Assembly (NCBI GenBank): GCA_943369755.1
Contig: CALROG020000034.1
Span: 1-45,890, forward strand
Direction of reading: 5' to 3'
DNA: 45,890 nucleotides
Source: CALROG01 sp943369755
GTDB taxonomy: Bacteria; Pseudomonadota; Gammaproteobacteria; Burkholderiales; Burkholderiaceae_C
Position 1 is the stretch's first letter, and every line of letters starts with the position of its first letter. A program made the position numbers and the translations under genes. Shown here piece by piece: positions 25,240 through 32,580 of the stretch. Below the pieces are notes generated by a model that saw only the letters and a program-made list of their open reading frames with translations, was not told where the DNA came from and searched no databases.

Positions 25240-25566
25240 TCAGGCCCTGGTGGAAGCAGGCATGTACTGATGCACATCTATCGATGGATCAATCAAGCGA
25301 ATCAAGGCCGGATCGCGCCGATGGCAGGCTGCCTCCAGTGGCGTCATCGCTTCGCCTTCTGCGCGCAGCTGTGGGTCGGCACCCCATTGCAATAACAAGG
25401 CTGCGGCGTCGTGTTGCCCCGCCAAAATGCATGCGACCAAGGGCGTACACATGTACTCCGGGTGTTGGTAGTTGGGGTCGACCTTGGCCGCGAGGTGGTA
25501 CCGCAACAAGCCCAGGTCGCCGTCAACCGCAGCGTTAAACATTTCCTTCCAGTCTCCAGACGACAT
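25240..25566 (-). CDS. Small ankyrin-repeat protein
   Basis: This 108-residue cytoplasmic protein has about three ankyrin repeats. The visible consensus pieces are DLGLLRYHLAAKVDPNYQ, CTPLVACILAGQHDAAALLLQWGADP and MTPLEAACHRRDPALIRLI. Ankyrin repeats mediate protein-protein contacts, and the partner is unknown. The ATG at 25566 follows AAAGGA at a good spacing; a TTG two codons upstream is less likely. A perfect 12-bp hairpin lies 36 bases upstream. Confidence 0.85.
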   Translation of the reverse strand: MSSGDWKEMFNAAVDGDLGLLRYHLAAKVDPNYQHPEYMCTPLVACILAGQHDAAALLLQWGADPQLRAEGEAMTPLEAACHRRDPALIRLIDPSIDVHQYMPASTRA

Positions 25567-25602
25567 GCGCAAATCCTTTCAACAGATTTCGGCCGGTGTA
25601 TC

Positions 25603-25630
25603 CAACTACCTGGTGGCGACCAGGTAGTTG
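25603..25630. repeat. Perfect 12-bp inverted repeat between two - strand genes
   Basis: CAACTACCTGGT (25603-25614) and ACCAGGTAGTTG (25619-25630) are exact inverted copies with a GGCG loop. It lies between the stop of the alpha/beta hydrolase (25657) and the start of the ankyrin gene (25566). No T run follows on the - strand, so it is not a standard Rho-independent terminator. It could be an RNA hairpin or a protein-binding site. Confidence 0.7.
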
Positions 25631-25656
25631 CTGGCTACAAGCGGCGGCTATTTCTT

Positions 25657-26625
25657 CTAAAGCCCCGTCCCGACCGTTTTCACAAACTGTGCATAAATCA
25701 GGGCGCTGGATTTTGGGGTTTCCATCATGGGCAAGTGCCCCACACCGGGCAACACCTGAACCCGGGCTTGCGGCAGGCGCGTGTGCAGCGTGGCGGCCCC
25801 GGATACGTCAAACAGGCGGTCTTTTTCGCCCCACAACACCAGGGTGGGTTGTTTCAATTCGCCAATGTGGGCATCCAGCAGATAGCGGTCTTTGCGTTGG
25901 GCGTTCCAGATGCGCAGGTTGGACGGGGCGTTACGCAATGCATCGGCTTGCGCGGCGTGCAGGATCGGGTAGGGCAAAAACGGGCGTTGGGCGAAGACAA
26001 AGTCCAGCATCGGCTCAAACGCGTCTGCCTGGGCGACGATCAGGGGACTCTTGCCGGCATCAATCAGGTGGTCCATCTCACTGGGCTGGGGCGTGCGCAG
26101 GCCGTGGGGGGCACCAATCAGGGCCACGCTGGCCACCCGGTCGGGGTAGCGAATGGCAAACAGCGCAGCAATCGTTCCGCCCATGGAGCTGCCACCCAGG
26201 TGCACCCGTTGCAGGCCCAAGCGGTCCAGAAATTCCTTCAGGTATTCAACTTGCTCGGCGTAGCTGTAGTTTTTGTCGGTCAAACGCGTGCTTTCGCCAA
26301 AGCCCGGCAGGTCCGGTGCGAGCACCCGGTAGTGCGGTGTGAGGGGGCGCGCAAAGTCCACCCAATGGTCTTTTTCGGCAAAGATTCCGTGCAGCAGTAC
26401 CAGTGTCTCGCCACTGCCGCCATCAAGGTAGTGCAAGGTGTGGATCCCGCTGGTGAGTGTGTGCACGGACAAGCCCGCCGTAGCGCGGTTGAGCTGGAGC
26501 AACGGGGTTTTGAAGTGCTGGGGCAAGCTGTAATAGGCGAGCGCCAGGCTGCCCAGCAGAAAAATCACCAGTCCCAGGGCCAGGAGTTTGAAAGTTGCAG
26601 GCTGGCGCATCACAGAAGTTTTCAT
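25657..26625 (-). CDS. Membrane-anchored alpha/beta hydrolase (lipase-like)
   Basis: This 322-residue protein begins with a single membrane helix at about 12-32 (LLALGLVIFLLGSLALAYY), so the hydrolase domain is probably periplasmic. HGIFAEKDHW (79-88) forms the oxyanion-hole region. The nucleophile is Ser147 in GGSSMGG, the acid Asp269 in WGEKDRL and the His is His297 in VGHLPMME. The lipase/esterase class is clear; the substrate is not. It is divergent from the AraC-type regulator with a 75-base gap, so that regulator may control it. Confidence 0.9.
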   Translation of the reverse strand: MKTSVMRQPATFKLLALGLVIFLLGSLALAYYSLPQHFKTPLLQLNRATAGLSVHTLTSGIHTLHYLDGGSGETLVLLHGIFAEKDHWVDFARPLTPHYRVLAPDLPGFGESTRLTDKNYSYAEQVEYLKEFLDRLGLQRVHLGGSSMGGTIAALFAIRYPDRVASVALIGAPHGLRTPQPSEMDHLIDAGKSPLIVAQADAFEPMLDFVFAQRPFLPYPILHAAQADALRNAPSNLRIWNAQRKDRYLLDAHIGELKQPTLVLWGEKDRLFDVSGAATLHTRLPQARVQVLPGVGHLPMMETPKSSALIYAQFVKTVGTGL

Positions 26626-26700
26626 CGTTGGCTGGTTGTCGATGGGTAATTTGCGGCGATGCTAGCGGGGTGGCGCGCAAAAAGCTTGTATGTTTGGGCT

Positions 26701-27435
26701 ATGCGCGCCTCCAATTCCCTGATTCTCGGCAGTGACCGGTCTTTGTACCGGGGTGAGTTTCCTGCCACGGCTTGGCACCGCCATGCCGCACCGGCATTGC
26801 TGATAGGGCTGTCGGGCCGGTTTACGCTGCACTTTGCCCCGGCGCGCACCGAGTCGTGTTACAGCGCCTGGATCGACAGTGGCGTCGAGCATGTGTTTGA
26901 TCCCTGTGGTGAACAGGTGGCCACGATGTACCTGGAGCCCGACGCAGCGCAGGCGCGGCGCTGGCGAGCGCATTTTGCAAACCACGCTGGCGTGGTGCTG
27001 GACCCGTGCATACGCGCCCGGGGTCGCAGCAGCATGGATGCATATTTGCGCAACTTTGAGCTTGATGCCTTGCTGCCGTTTCACTGCGCCGACGTGGCCC
27101 CCATGGATGCGCGGGTGCTGCACAGTGTGGCCACCCTGCGCAGAGGTGGCATGGCAATGCCCGCGCGGGCTGTGTTGGCCCAGGCGACCGGTTTGTCGGA
27201 GTCGCGCTTTAACCACCTGTTTCGCGCCGAGATGGGCGTGAGTTTTCGCAGCTATCGCGTATGGTCCCAGGTGCGCGGTGCCTTGGGTGCGTTGGGTACC
27301 GACAGCCGCCTGACCCAAGCCGCGCTAGAGGGCGGGTTTGTCGACTCTTCTCACTTCAGCCGCATGTTTCGCAAAACCTTTGGCATGACGCCGTCCAGCG
27401 TACTCAAGCCATTGCGTGACGTCACTTTGGTTTAA
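26701..27435 (+). CDS. AraC family transcriptional regulator
   Basis: This regulator of 244 residues has a C-terminal AraC/XylS double helix-turn-helix at about 145-240. The first HTH is ARAVLAQATGLSESRFNHLFRAEMGVSFRSYR, and the second contains LTQAALEGGFVDSSHFSRMFRKTFGMTPS, a clear family signature. The N-terminal half is a short cupin-like sensing domain (RGEFPATAWHRHAAPALLIGL). The ATG at 26701 is favoured; an ATG at 26659 would add 14 residues. It is divergent from the lipase-like hydrolase and convergent with the last gene of the 12-kb catabolic operon, sharing a TTAA palindrome for both stops. Confidence 0.9.
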   Translation: MRASNSLILGSDRSLYRGEFPATAWHRHAAPALLIGLSGRFTLHFAPARTESCYSAWIDSGVEHVFDPCGEQVATMYLEPDAAQARRWRAHFANHAGVVLDPCIRARGRSSMDAYLRNFELDALLPFHCADVAPMDARVLHSVATLRRGGMAMPARAVLAQATGLSESRFNHLFRAEMGVSFRSYRVWSQVRGALGALGTDSRLTQAALEGGFVDSSHFSRMFRKTFGMTPSSVLKPLRDVTLV

Positions 27436-28862
27436 GTGGCAAAGGCTTGCATGCCTACCAGCCGTGCCACCGCCGCCCTCGCCTGCCGGCCCAGCTCCTG
27501 CAGGTCCAGCCCTGGCACGGTGCCCTCACGCACAAGCTCGCGTCCGCCCACCAGCAGCGCCTTCAGGTGCGCGGTGCCCCCGCTGGCCACCGGGCCGATG
27601 GCCGGGTCGTGCAGGCCGAAGTAGCGCGGATCGCGGTCCAGCGCATATATCGCGATGTCGCCGGCCTGCCCTGCCGCCAGTGTGCCAATGGCGGGCAGGC
27701 CCAGCACTTTGGCACCGCCGGCCGTGCCCCAGCGCACCACGTCTTCCACGGTGGCGGCCTGCGCTGCCTGCGCCTCGCCCTGGCCGCCGCGGTGTTGGGC
27801 CAGCGTGGCCTCGCCCGCACGGGCGCGCTGCATCAGCCAGGCGGCATGGGTTTCAGACAACATGTCGGCGGCCTCGTTCGACGCTGCGCCGTCCACGCCT
27901 ATCGACACCGGTGCGCCTGCGTCTTCCAGCGCACGCACCGGCGCAATGCCGCTGGCCAGCCGGCCATTGCTTTGCGGGCAGTGGGCGATACCGGTACCCG
28001 TCGCGCCCAGCAGCGCAATTTCGTCGGCGTCGAGCTTGACCAAGTGGGCAAACCAGACATCAGGCCCCAGCCAGTCCACACTCTGGGCAAACCGCACCGG
28101 CGTGATGCCGTGCTGCGCCTGCACCGTGTCGTGGTAGTGCACGGTCTCTGACAAGTGGGAATGCAGTCGCAGGCCCCGGCTGCGCGCAAAGGCCGCGCAC
28201 TCACGCAGCTCTTGCGGCCGCATGGAGTGCGGCGGCGTGGTGGGTGCAACGACCACGCGCCGCATGCTGTCGGGGGCGCTGTCGTGAAAACGCGCGGCCA
28301 CCCGCTCGATGTCGGCCAGGTAACCGTCCAGCGTCTCGGGCCGCAGGCTGGGCGGCAGGTTGTCGGACGGAATGCGCGAGAGCGTGCCTCCACCCCGGCA
28401 CAACACAAAACGCAAGCCCAGCGCTTGGGCTTCTTCAAACAAGATGGCCGAACTGTCGTAAGGCATGCCCGGCCAGTAGTGGTAGTTGTGGTCGGCCACG
28501 GTGGCGCAACCCGACAGCGCCAGCTCGACCAGGCCAATCCGCGCGGCCAGCCGGAACATGCCTTCGTCCATGGCGGGCCGCAGCCGAAAGGGCGTGGCAC
28601 TGAGCCAGGGCGTCAGCGTGGCGTTGATGCCCAGCGGGTCGCCCTTGAGCAGCGACTGGAACAAATGGTGGTGCGTATTGACCCAGGCCGGGTAGACCAC
28701 ACAGCCACTGGCGTCGATCTGGCGCTCGCCGGGCTCGGGGCTGAGCTGCCCCAGCGCTGCGATCTTGCCGCCGCGTACCCGTATGTCTGGACCTGTGTGG
28801 CGCGCCGCCGCGCCCGCCAACCCGGTCAGAATGGCGGCCGCGTTGCGGATCAGCAGGTTCAT
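27432..28862 (-). CDS. Amidohydrolase, 8-oxoguanine deaminase / AtzB-TrzN-like
   Basis: This 476-residue metal-dependent hydrolase belongs to the amidohydrolase superfamily (TIM barrel). The probable metal site is His64-x-His66 (NTHHHL), His236 in HSHLSE and His273 in FAHLVKL, with Asp324 in GVDGAASNE and catalytic Glu239. The pattern HCPQSNGRLASG is typical of the deaminase branch that includes 8-oxoguanine deaminase and hydroxyatrazine hydrolases. The likely reaction is removal of an amino or alkylamino group from an aromatic N-heterocycle; the exact substrate is inference. It is the last gene of the operon and overlaps the second Rieske gene by 4 bases. Confidence 0.88.
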   Translation of the reverse strand: MNLLIRNAAAILTGLAGAAARHTGPDIRVRGGKIAALGQLSPEPGERQIDASGCVVYPAWVNTHHHLFQSLLKGDPLGINATLTPWLSATPFRLRPAMDEGMFRLAARIGLVELALSGCATVADHNYHYWPGMPYDSSAILFEEAQALGLRFVLCRGGGTLSRIPSDNLPPSLRPETLDGYLADIERVAARFHDSAPDSMRRVVVAPTTPPHSMRPQELRECAAFARSRGLRLHSHLSETVHYHDTVQAQHGITPVRFAQSVDWLGPDVWFAHLVKLDADEIALLGATGTGIAHCPQSNGRLASGIAPVRALEDAGAPVSIGVDGAASNEAADMLSETHAAWLMQRARAGEATLAQHRGGQGEAQAAQAATVEDVVRWGTAGGAKVLGLPAIGTLAAGQAGDIAIYALDRDPRYFGLHDPAIGPVASGGTAHLKALLVGGRELVREGTVPGLDLQELGRQARAAVARLVGMQAFAT

Positions 28863-29935
28863 GGCACCGACCCGCCATCAACTGCAATGTCAATGCGCTT
28901 TTTCTGTTGGCCCGGCGAGCCGCGGTGGATTTCTTCTTCACCATGCGCGCGCAGCAGGTCCAGCAACTGCTTGCGAATGACCAGGCCGGGCTTGTCCGAC
29001 GGCATGTGAAACTCGACCCGGCGTGTGGTGTCCACGCAGGCGTCGGCGTCGGTGGCCTCGAGAATGTCGCGGTCTTCAGCAGTGATGGCCGCGTCCCAGT
29101 CAATCAGCTCCTGGGTGCTGCAGCTTTCTTCGCTGTCATTGCGGTACAGCCACTGCACCAGCATCATGCGTTCGTCGTCGATCGGCGTGGCGCAGTTGTA
29201 GATGATATGGTGCACGCCGCTGGCCGGGTAGGTGCAGCCAAACCTGCGCGCAAACGGCAGGTAGTAACGGTTGATCAGGTGCCGGTGGGTGATGTCTTCG
29301 GTGGTTCCCGTCACGCGGTGCCCGTGCGCGGGATTGCGTATCGGCACGGTGGTTTCTGCTTCAAAGCCGTAGTCGGTTTCGCGAAACTCATAAGGCGCGG
29401 GCTTGGGCTGCTCCAGAATGCCGAAGTTGGCCTTGTGCACAAACGAGAAGTGCGAGTTGTCGAAGGAGTTTTCCATCATGCGCAGGGGGCTGGTTTTCCA
29501 CTCTTCGTAAAACTGGAAAATGCGCCGGTAGCCGGGGGCGCCGTCTTCCGGAAAATGCGGAATCGGGCGCAACGGGTCTTCCAGCGCCACCCAGACATAG
29601 CCGTACTTCTCCTGGCAGCGAAAAGACGGCACCCGCGCGCCAGCCGGAATCTGCATGTCGGGGTTTTGCGGAATTTTCACGCAGGCGCCGGTGCAGTCGT
29701 ACGTCCAGCCGTGGTAGCCACAGACAATGTGGTCGCCCTGCACCGTGCCCTTGGACAGTTTGGCGGTGCGGTGGCAACAACGGTCGCACAGTGCGGCGGG
29801 TGTGCCATCGGCCTGCTTCCACAGCACCAGCTCTTCGCCCATCAGGGTGAAGGCCTGTGGCCCGGCATCCAGCCGCGTCATCGGCATCAGCGCGTACCAG
29901 AAACGGCGCAGCACCTTCTGCTTAGTGGTCAGCAT
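28859..29935 (-). CDS. Rieske non-heme iron oxygenase, paralog B
   Basis: This oxygenase alpha subunit has 358 residues. The [2Fe-2S] Rieske site is Cys53-x-His55 and Cys72-x2-His75 (RCCHR ... VCGYHGW). The mononuclear iron motif is Asn156-x2-Asp159-x2-His162-x4-His167 (ENSFDNSHFSFVH), so both centres look intact. The N-terminus RRFWYALMPMTRL is like that of VanA-type demethylases/monooxygenases. It is closely related to the preceding gene, especially over the first ~115 residues. The start overlaps the end of paralog A by 14 bases. No dedicated reductase gene is in the operon. Confidence 0.92.
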   Translation of the reverse strand: MLTTKQKVLRRFWYALMPMTRLDAGPQAFTLMGEELVLWKQADGTPAALCDRCCHRTAKLSKGTVQGDHIVCGYHGWTYDCTGACVKIPQNPDMQIPAGARVPSFRCQEKYGYVWVALEDPLRPIPHFPEDGAPGYRRIFQFYEEWKTSPLRMMENSFDNSHFSFVHKANFGILEQPKPAPYEFRETDYGFEAETTVPIRNPAHGHRVTGTTEDITHRHLINRYYLPFARRFGCTYPASGVHHIIYNCATPIDDERMMLVQWLYRNDSEESCSTQELIDWDAAITAEDRDILEATDADACVDTTRRVEFHMPSDKPGLVIRKQLLDLLRAHGEEEIHRGSPGQQKKRIDIAVDGGSVP

Positions 29936-30980
29936 GGGCCTCTTCCTCGGTCACAGGGTGAATGCGGGTCCAGCTGAACTTCTCGGTCTCGCCATGTTCC
30001 TTCAGCAAGCCCAGCAGGCGCTTGCGCATCAGCATGCCGGGGCGGTCGCTCGCCATGCTTTGCTCGTCGCGACGCGAGACGTCCACCGGTGCATCGGCGT
30101 CGACGGATTCAAGGATGACCTTGTCTTCCAGCACCACCTTGGTGTCCCAGTCGTTCAGCAGTTCGGCCGGGCAGTCCTCTTCGGTGTCGTTGCGGTACAG
30201 CCACTGGATCAACTGCACGCGCCTGTCGTCGATGGGCGTGGCGCAGGTGAAGATGGTGTGCTTGATTCCGCTGGGATAGTTCAGCCCCAGCTTGCGCAGG
30301 AAAGGCATGTGCCACTGGTTCGTGAAATGCCGCTTGGTGGTCGGTTCGGTCGTGCCGGTGATGCGGTGCGATTGCGGCGGGTTGTTGATGGGGATGACCA
30401 TCGACGCCTCGAAGCCATAGTCCGTCTCCACCAGCGAGAAATGCTCCGGCTTGGGCTGGCCGCCCTGGCCGAAGGTGCCGGCGTGCACGAAGGCGAAGTG
30501 CGCCGAGTCGAAGGAGTTTTCCATCAGCCGCAGCGCACCGGTGTTCCACGCCTCGTCGAACTGGTGGATGCGGCGATAGCCCAGGGCTTCTTCCTCCGTG
30601 TCGATCAGCGGCATCAGGGGCTCATCGAGCGCGACCCAGGCGTAGCCAAATTTTTCCTGGCAGTAAAAGGCCGGCACCCGCGCACCCGCCGGGATTTGCA
30701 TGTCCGGGTTTTGCGGAATCTTCACGCAGGCGCCGCTGCCGTCGTAGCGCCAGCCGTGGTAGCCACAAACGATGTGGTCGCCCTGCACCGTGCCTTTGGA
30801 CAGTTTGGCGGTGCGGTGGCAGCAGCGGTCGCGCAGCGCAGCGGGGCTGCCGTCGGCGCGTTTGAACAGCACAATGTTTTCGCCCAGCAGTGTGAAAGGC
30901 TGCGGGCCGGCTGCCAGCTTGTCCATCGGCATCACGGCGTACCAGAAGCGCCGCAAGACCGGTTGTTGGGTGACGAGCAT
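29922..30980 (-). CDS. Rieske non-heme iron oxygenase, paralog A
   Basis: This oxygenase alpha subunit has 352 residues. The Rieske ligands are Cys53, His55, Cys72 and His75. The mononuclear iron motif is Asn155-x2-Asp158-x2-His161-x4-His166 (ENSFDSAHFAFVH). It is the sister of the downstream gene, and the pair may act on two positions of one substrate or form a mixed oligomer, as in caffeine N-demethylases NdmA/NdmB (analogy only). It starts 13 bases after the second NMT1-type binding protein gene and is probably co-translated with paralog B. Confidence 0.92.
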   Translation of the reverse strand: MLVTQQPVLRRFWYAVMPMDKLAAGPQPFTLLGENIVLFKRADGSPAALRDRCCHRTAKLSKGTVQGDHIVCGYHGWRYDGSGACVKIPQNPDMQIPAGARVPAFYCQEKFGYAWVALDEPLMPLIDTEEEALGYRRIHQFDEAWNTGALRLMENSFDSAHFAFVHAGTFGQGGQPKPEHFSLVETDYGFEASMVIPINNPPQSHRITGTTEPTTKRHFTNQWHMPFLRKLGLNYPSGIKHTIFTCATPIDDRRVQLIQWLYRNDTEEDCPAELLNDWDTKVVLEDKVILESVDADAPVDVSRRDEQSMASDRPGMLMRKRLLGLLKEHGETEKFSWTRIHPVTEEEAHADH

Positions 30981-30993
30981 GGTGGTTCTGCCC

Positions 30994-31950
30994 TTACTTC
31001 TTCAGGTCTCTGAGGAACTGCAGTGTGTAGGCCTGTTGCCAGTTCGGGTTCGGCTTGAGCTGGCCGCTGGTGACCATCAGGTCATAGGTCTGCTTCCAGC
31101 GCGCATCGGTCATCACGCCGGCCCCCGCCTTGGCCGCATCGCCGCCATCGAGGAACTTCATCTCCTTCATGGTCTTGACCGAGAAGGCGATCAGCTCATC
31201 CTCCATCTTGGGGTTGTCCTGCTTGATCAGTGCGTTGCCCGGCGCAGGGTTGTCCAGGTAGCTTTTCCAGCCTTCCAAAGTAGCCTTGACAAAGCGCTGC
31301 ACCAACTCGGGCTTTTCCTTGACCATCTGCCGCGTCGTGACAATGGTGTTGCCGTACGGTGGGTAGCCTTCATTGGCAAACAGGAAAAACTTTGTTTTCT
31401 GGCCAGCCTTCTCTGCAATGTAAGGCTCGGAGCCGACAAAACCCTGCTGCGCCACATTCTTGTCGGCGAAGAAGGGCGCCATGCTGAAGGTGTAGGGGCG
31501 GGTCTGGTCGTCCTTCAGACCGTGCTTTATCTTTAGCCAGGGCCACCAGCTGGTGCGGCCACTGGTAGCCAGCAGAATGGTTTTGCCCTTGAGGTCGGCC
31601 AAGCTGGTGACGTCAGGATGCGTGACCATTCCCTGCGGCTCCATTTGAAACACGGCCGCCACCGTGGTCAGGGGCACGCCGTTCTCGATGGCCGACAGGG
31701 TCTGGAAGTCCTTGCCCATGATGAAGTCGGCCTGGCCGGCGGCGATGATCTGGATCGCGTTGACCTGCGGGCCGCCCATCTTGATGCTGACGTCCAGTCC
31801 GTACTTTTTGTAGATGCCGGTGGCAATCGCCTGGTAGTAGCCGCCATGTTCGGCCTGGGCGTACCACGAGGTGAGGAAGGTGACTTTGTCCTGGGCCTGC
31901 GCGACGCTCGCAGCAGCGGCAAGGCACAGGGTGGCGAGAAGGGTTTTCAT
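30994..31950 (-). CDS. NMT1/THI5-type ABC substrate-binding protein, second copy
   Basis: This is a periplasmic binding protein of 318 residues with signal peptide 1-19 (AASVAQAQ). The mature start TFLTSWYAQAEHGGYYQAIA and GIYKKYGLDVSIKMGGPQVNAIQIIAAGQADFIMG are typical of the NMT1/THI5-like class, which includes binders of pyrimidines, taurine and aliphatic sulfonates. It is a close paralog of the binding protein at 35661-36644. No second permease or ATPase is present nearby, so it may use the same transporter. The ATG at 31950 follows GGAG. The 174-base leader contains a hairpin. Confidence 0.92.
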   Translation of the reverse strand: MKTLLATLCLAAAASVAQAQDKVTFLTSWYAQAEHGGYYQAIATGIYKKYGLDVSIKMGGPQVNAIQIIAAGQADFIMGKDFQTLSAIENGVPLTTVAAVFQMEPQGMVTHPDVTSLADLKGKTILLATSGRTSWWPWLKIKHGLKDDQTRPYTFSMAPFFADKNVAQQGFVGSEPYIAEKAGQKTKFFLFANEGYPPYGNTIVTTRQMVKEKPELVQRFVKATLEGWKSYLDNPAPGNALIKQDNPKMEDELIAFSVKTMKEMKFLDGGDAAKAGAGVMTDARWKQTYDLMVTSGQLKPNPNWQQAYTLQFLRDLKK

Positions 31951-31970
31951 GCAGATTCTCCGGTCATGTT

Positions 31971-31980
31971 GGTTGAACAC
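31971..31980 (-). promoter_or_regulatory. Leader motif TGTGTTCAACC upstream of the second binding protein
   Basis: On the - strand, (T)GTGTTCAACC ends 20 bases before the ATG at 31950. The same motif stands at the same offset before the ATG of the first binding-protein gene (36665-36675). It could be a remnant of the duplication or a shared regulatory element. Confidence 0.4.
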
Positions 31981-31999
31981 AAAGCACCAGAACGGCGCA

Positions 32000-32028
32000 C
32001 AGCGCTGAGGTGATGCCTCATTGCGCTG
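32000..32028 (-). other. Intercistronic hairpin between the Rid and second binding-protein genes
   Basis: CAGCGC-TGAGG (32000-32010) pairs with CCTCA-(TT)-GCGCTG (32016-32028), an 11-bp stem with a two-base bulge and a five-base loop. It lies in the 174-base gap inside the operon. There is no T run on the - strand, so partial termination or RNA processing is more likely than full termination. The rest of this gap shows nothing else clear. Confidence 0.5.
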
Positions 32029-32124
32029 CCAGAGCAATGACCCGCGACCTTTGGGGTCACTGCCAGCTTCTACTCTGAAAAACAAGACGCAAATTTCATG
32101 CCTTGCAGGGCAGTCTGCCGGGGC

Positions 32125-32580
32125 TTACTGCGGCAGATAAATAGTCGCCTCCACTTCAATAAGCGCCCCATCCCCGGGCATGAAACGCGACACCTCCACC
32201 ACCGTGCTGACGGGGGCACCGCCCGGATAAAAAAGCCCGCGCACGCGGTTGTAAAACGGGTAGTGCCGCAGATCGCGGAAATACTGCACCAGCTTGACCA
32301 CATCGGCCATGTCGCCGCCATGCTCCTGCGCGATCTGGCGAATCCGCTCCAGCACAAACCAGCTTTGCGCCACTGCCGGGGCTTCGTAAATGTCGACGGT
32401 CATCTGGCCGGTGACATAACCGAGGCCGCGCAGGGCTTGCAGCGCAGCCTCGGGCAGCTCTTCGTAGCTTTGCAGGATGGCCTTGCGCGCAGGGTCAACA
32501 GCAACCACGCCGCTGACAAAGACGAAGTCACCAGCGCGCCGCGCGGCTGCGTAACTGGCCATGGGCTGGCCCGCAGTCAT
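32125..32580 (-). CDS. Rid (YjgF/YER057c/UK114) family protein without the catalytic Arg
   Basis: The Rid fold is recognised over 151 residues by AGDFVFVSGVVAVDP (17-31), the central helix around DMADVVKLVQYFRDL, and the terminal STVVEVSRFMP...ALIEVEATIYLP. In RidA enzymes, which hydrolyse reactive enamines/imines, the segment reads PARSTV with an essential Arg. Here it is APVSTV, so the Arg is replaced by Val and canonical imine deaminase activity is doubtful. The start overlaps the FAD oxidase stop (ATGA). RutC of the pyrimidine Rut pathway is also a Rid protein, an interesting parallel. Confidence 0.88.
   Translation of the reverse strand: MTAGQPMASYAAARRAGDFVFVSGVVAVDPARKAILQSYEELPEAALQALRGLGYVTGQMTVDIYEAPAVAQSWFVLERIRQIAQEHGGDMADVVKLVQYFRDLRHYPFYNRVRGLFYPGGAPVSTVVEVSRFMPGDGALIEVEATIYLPQ

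Noticed and set aside
31951..32124. Possible TPP riboswitch upstream of an NMT1/THI5-like gene
   Set aside because: The conserved CUGAGA and related core boxes are not seen in either binding-protein leader.
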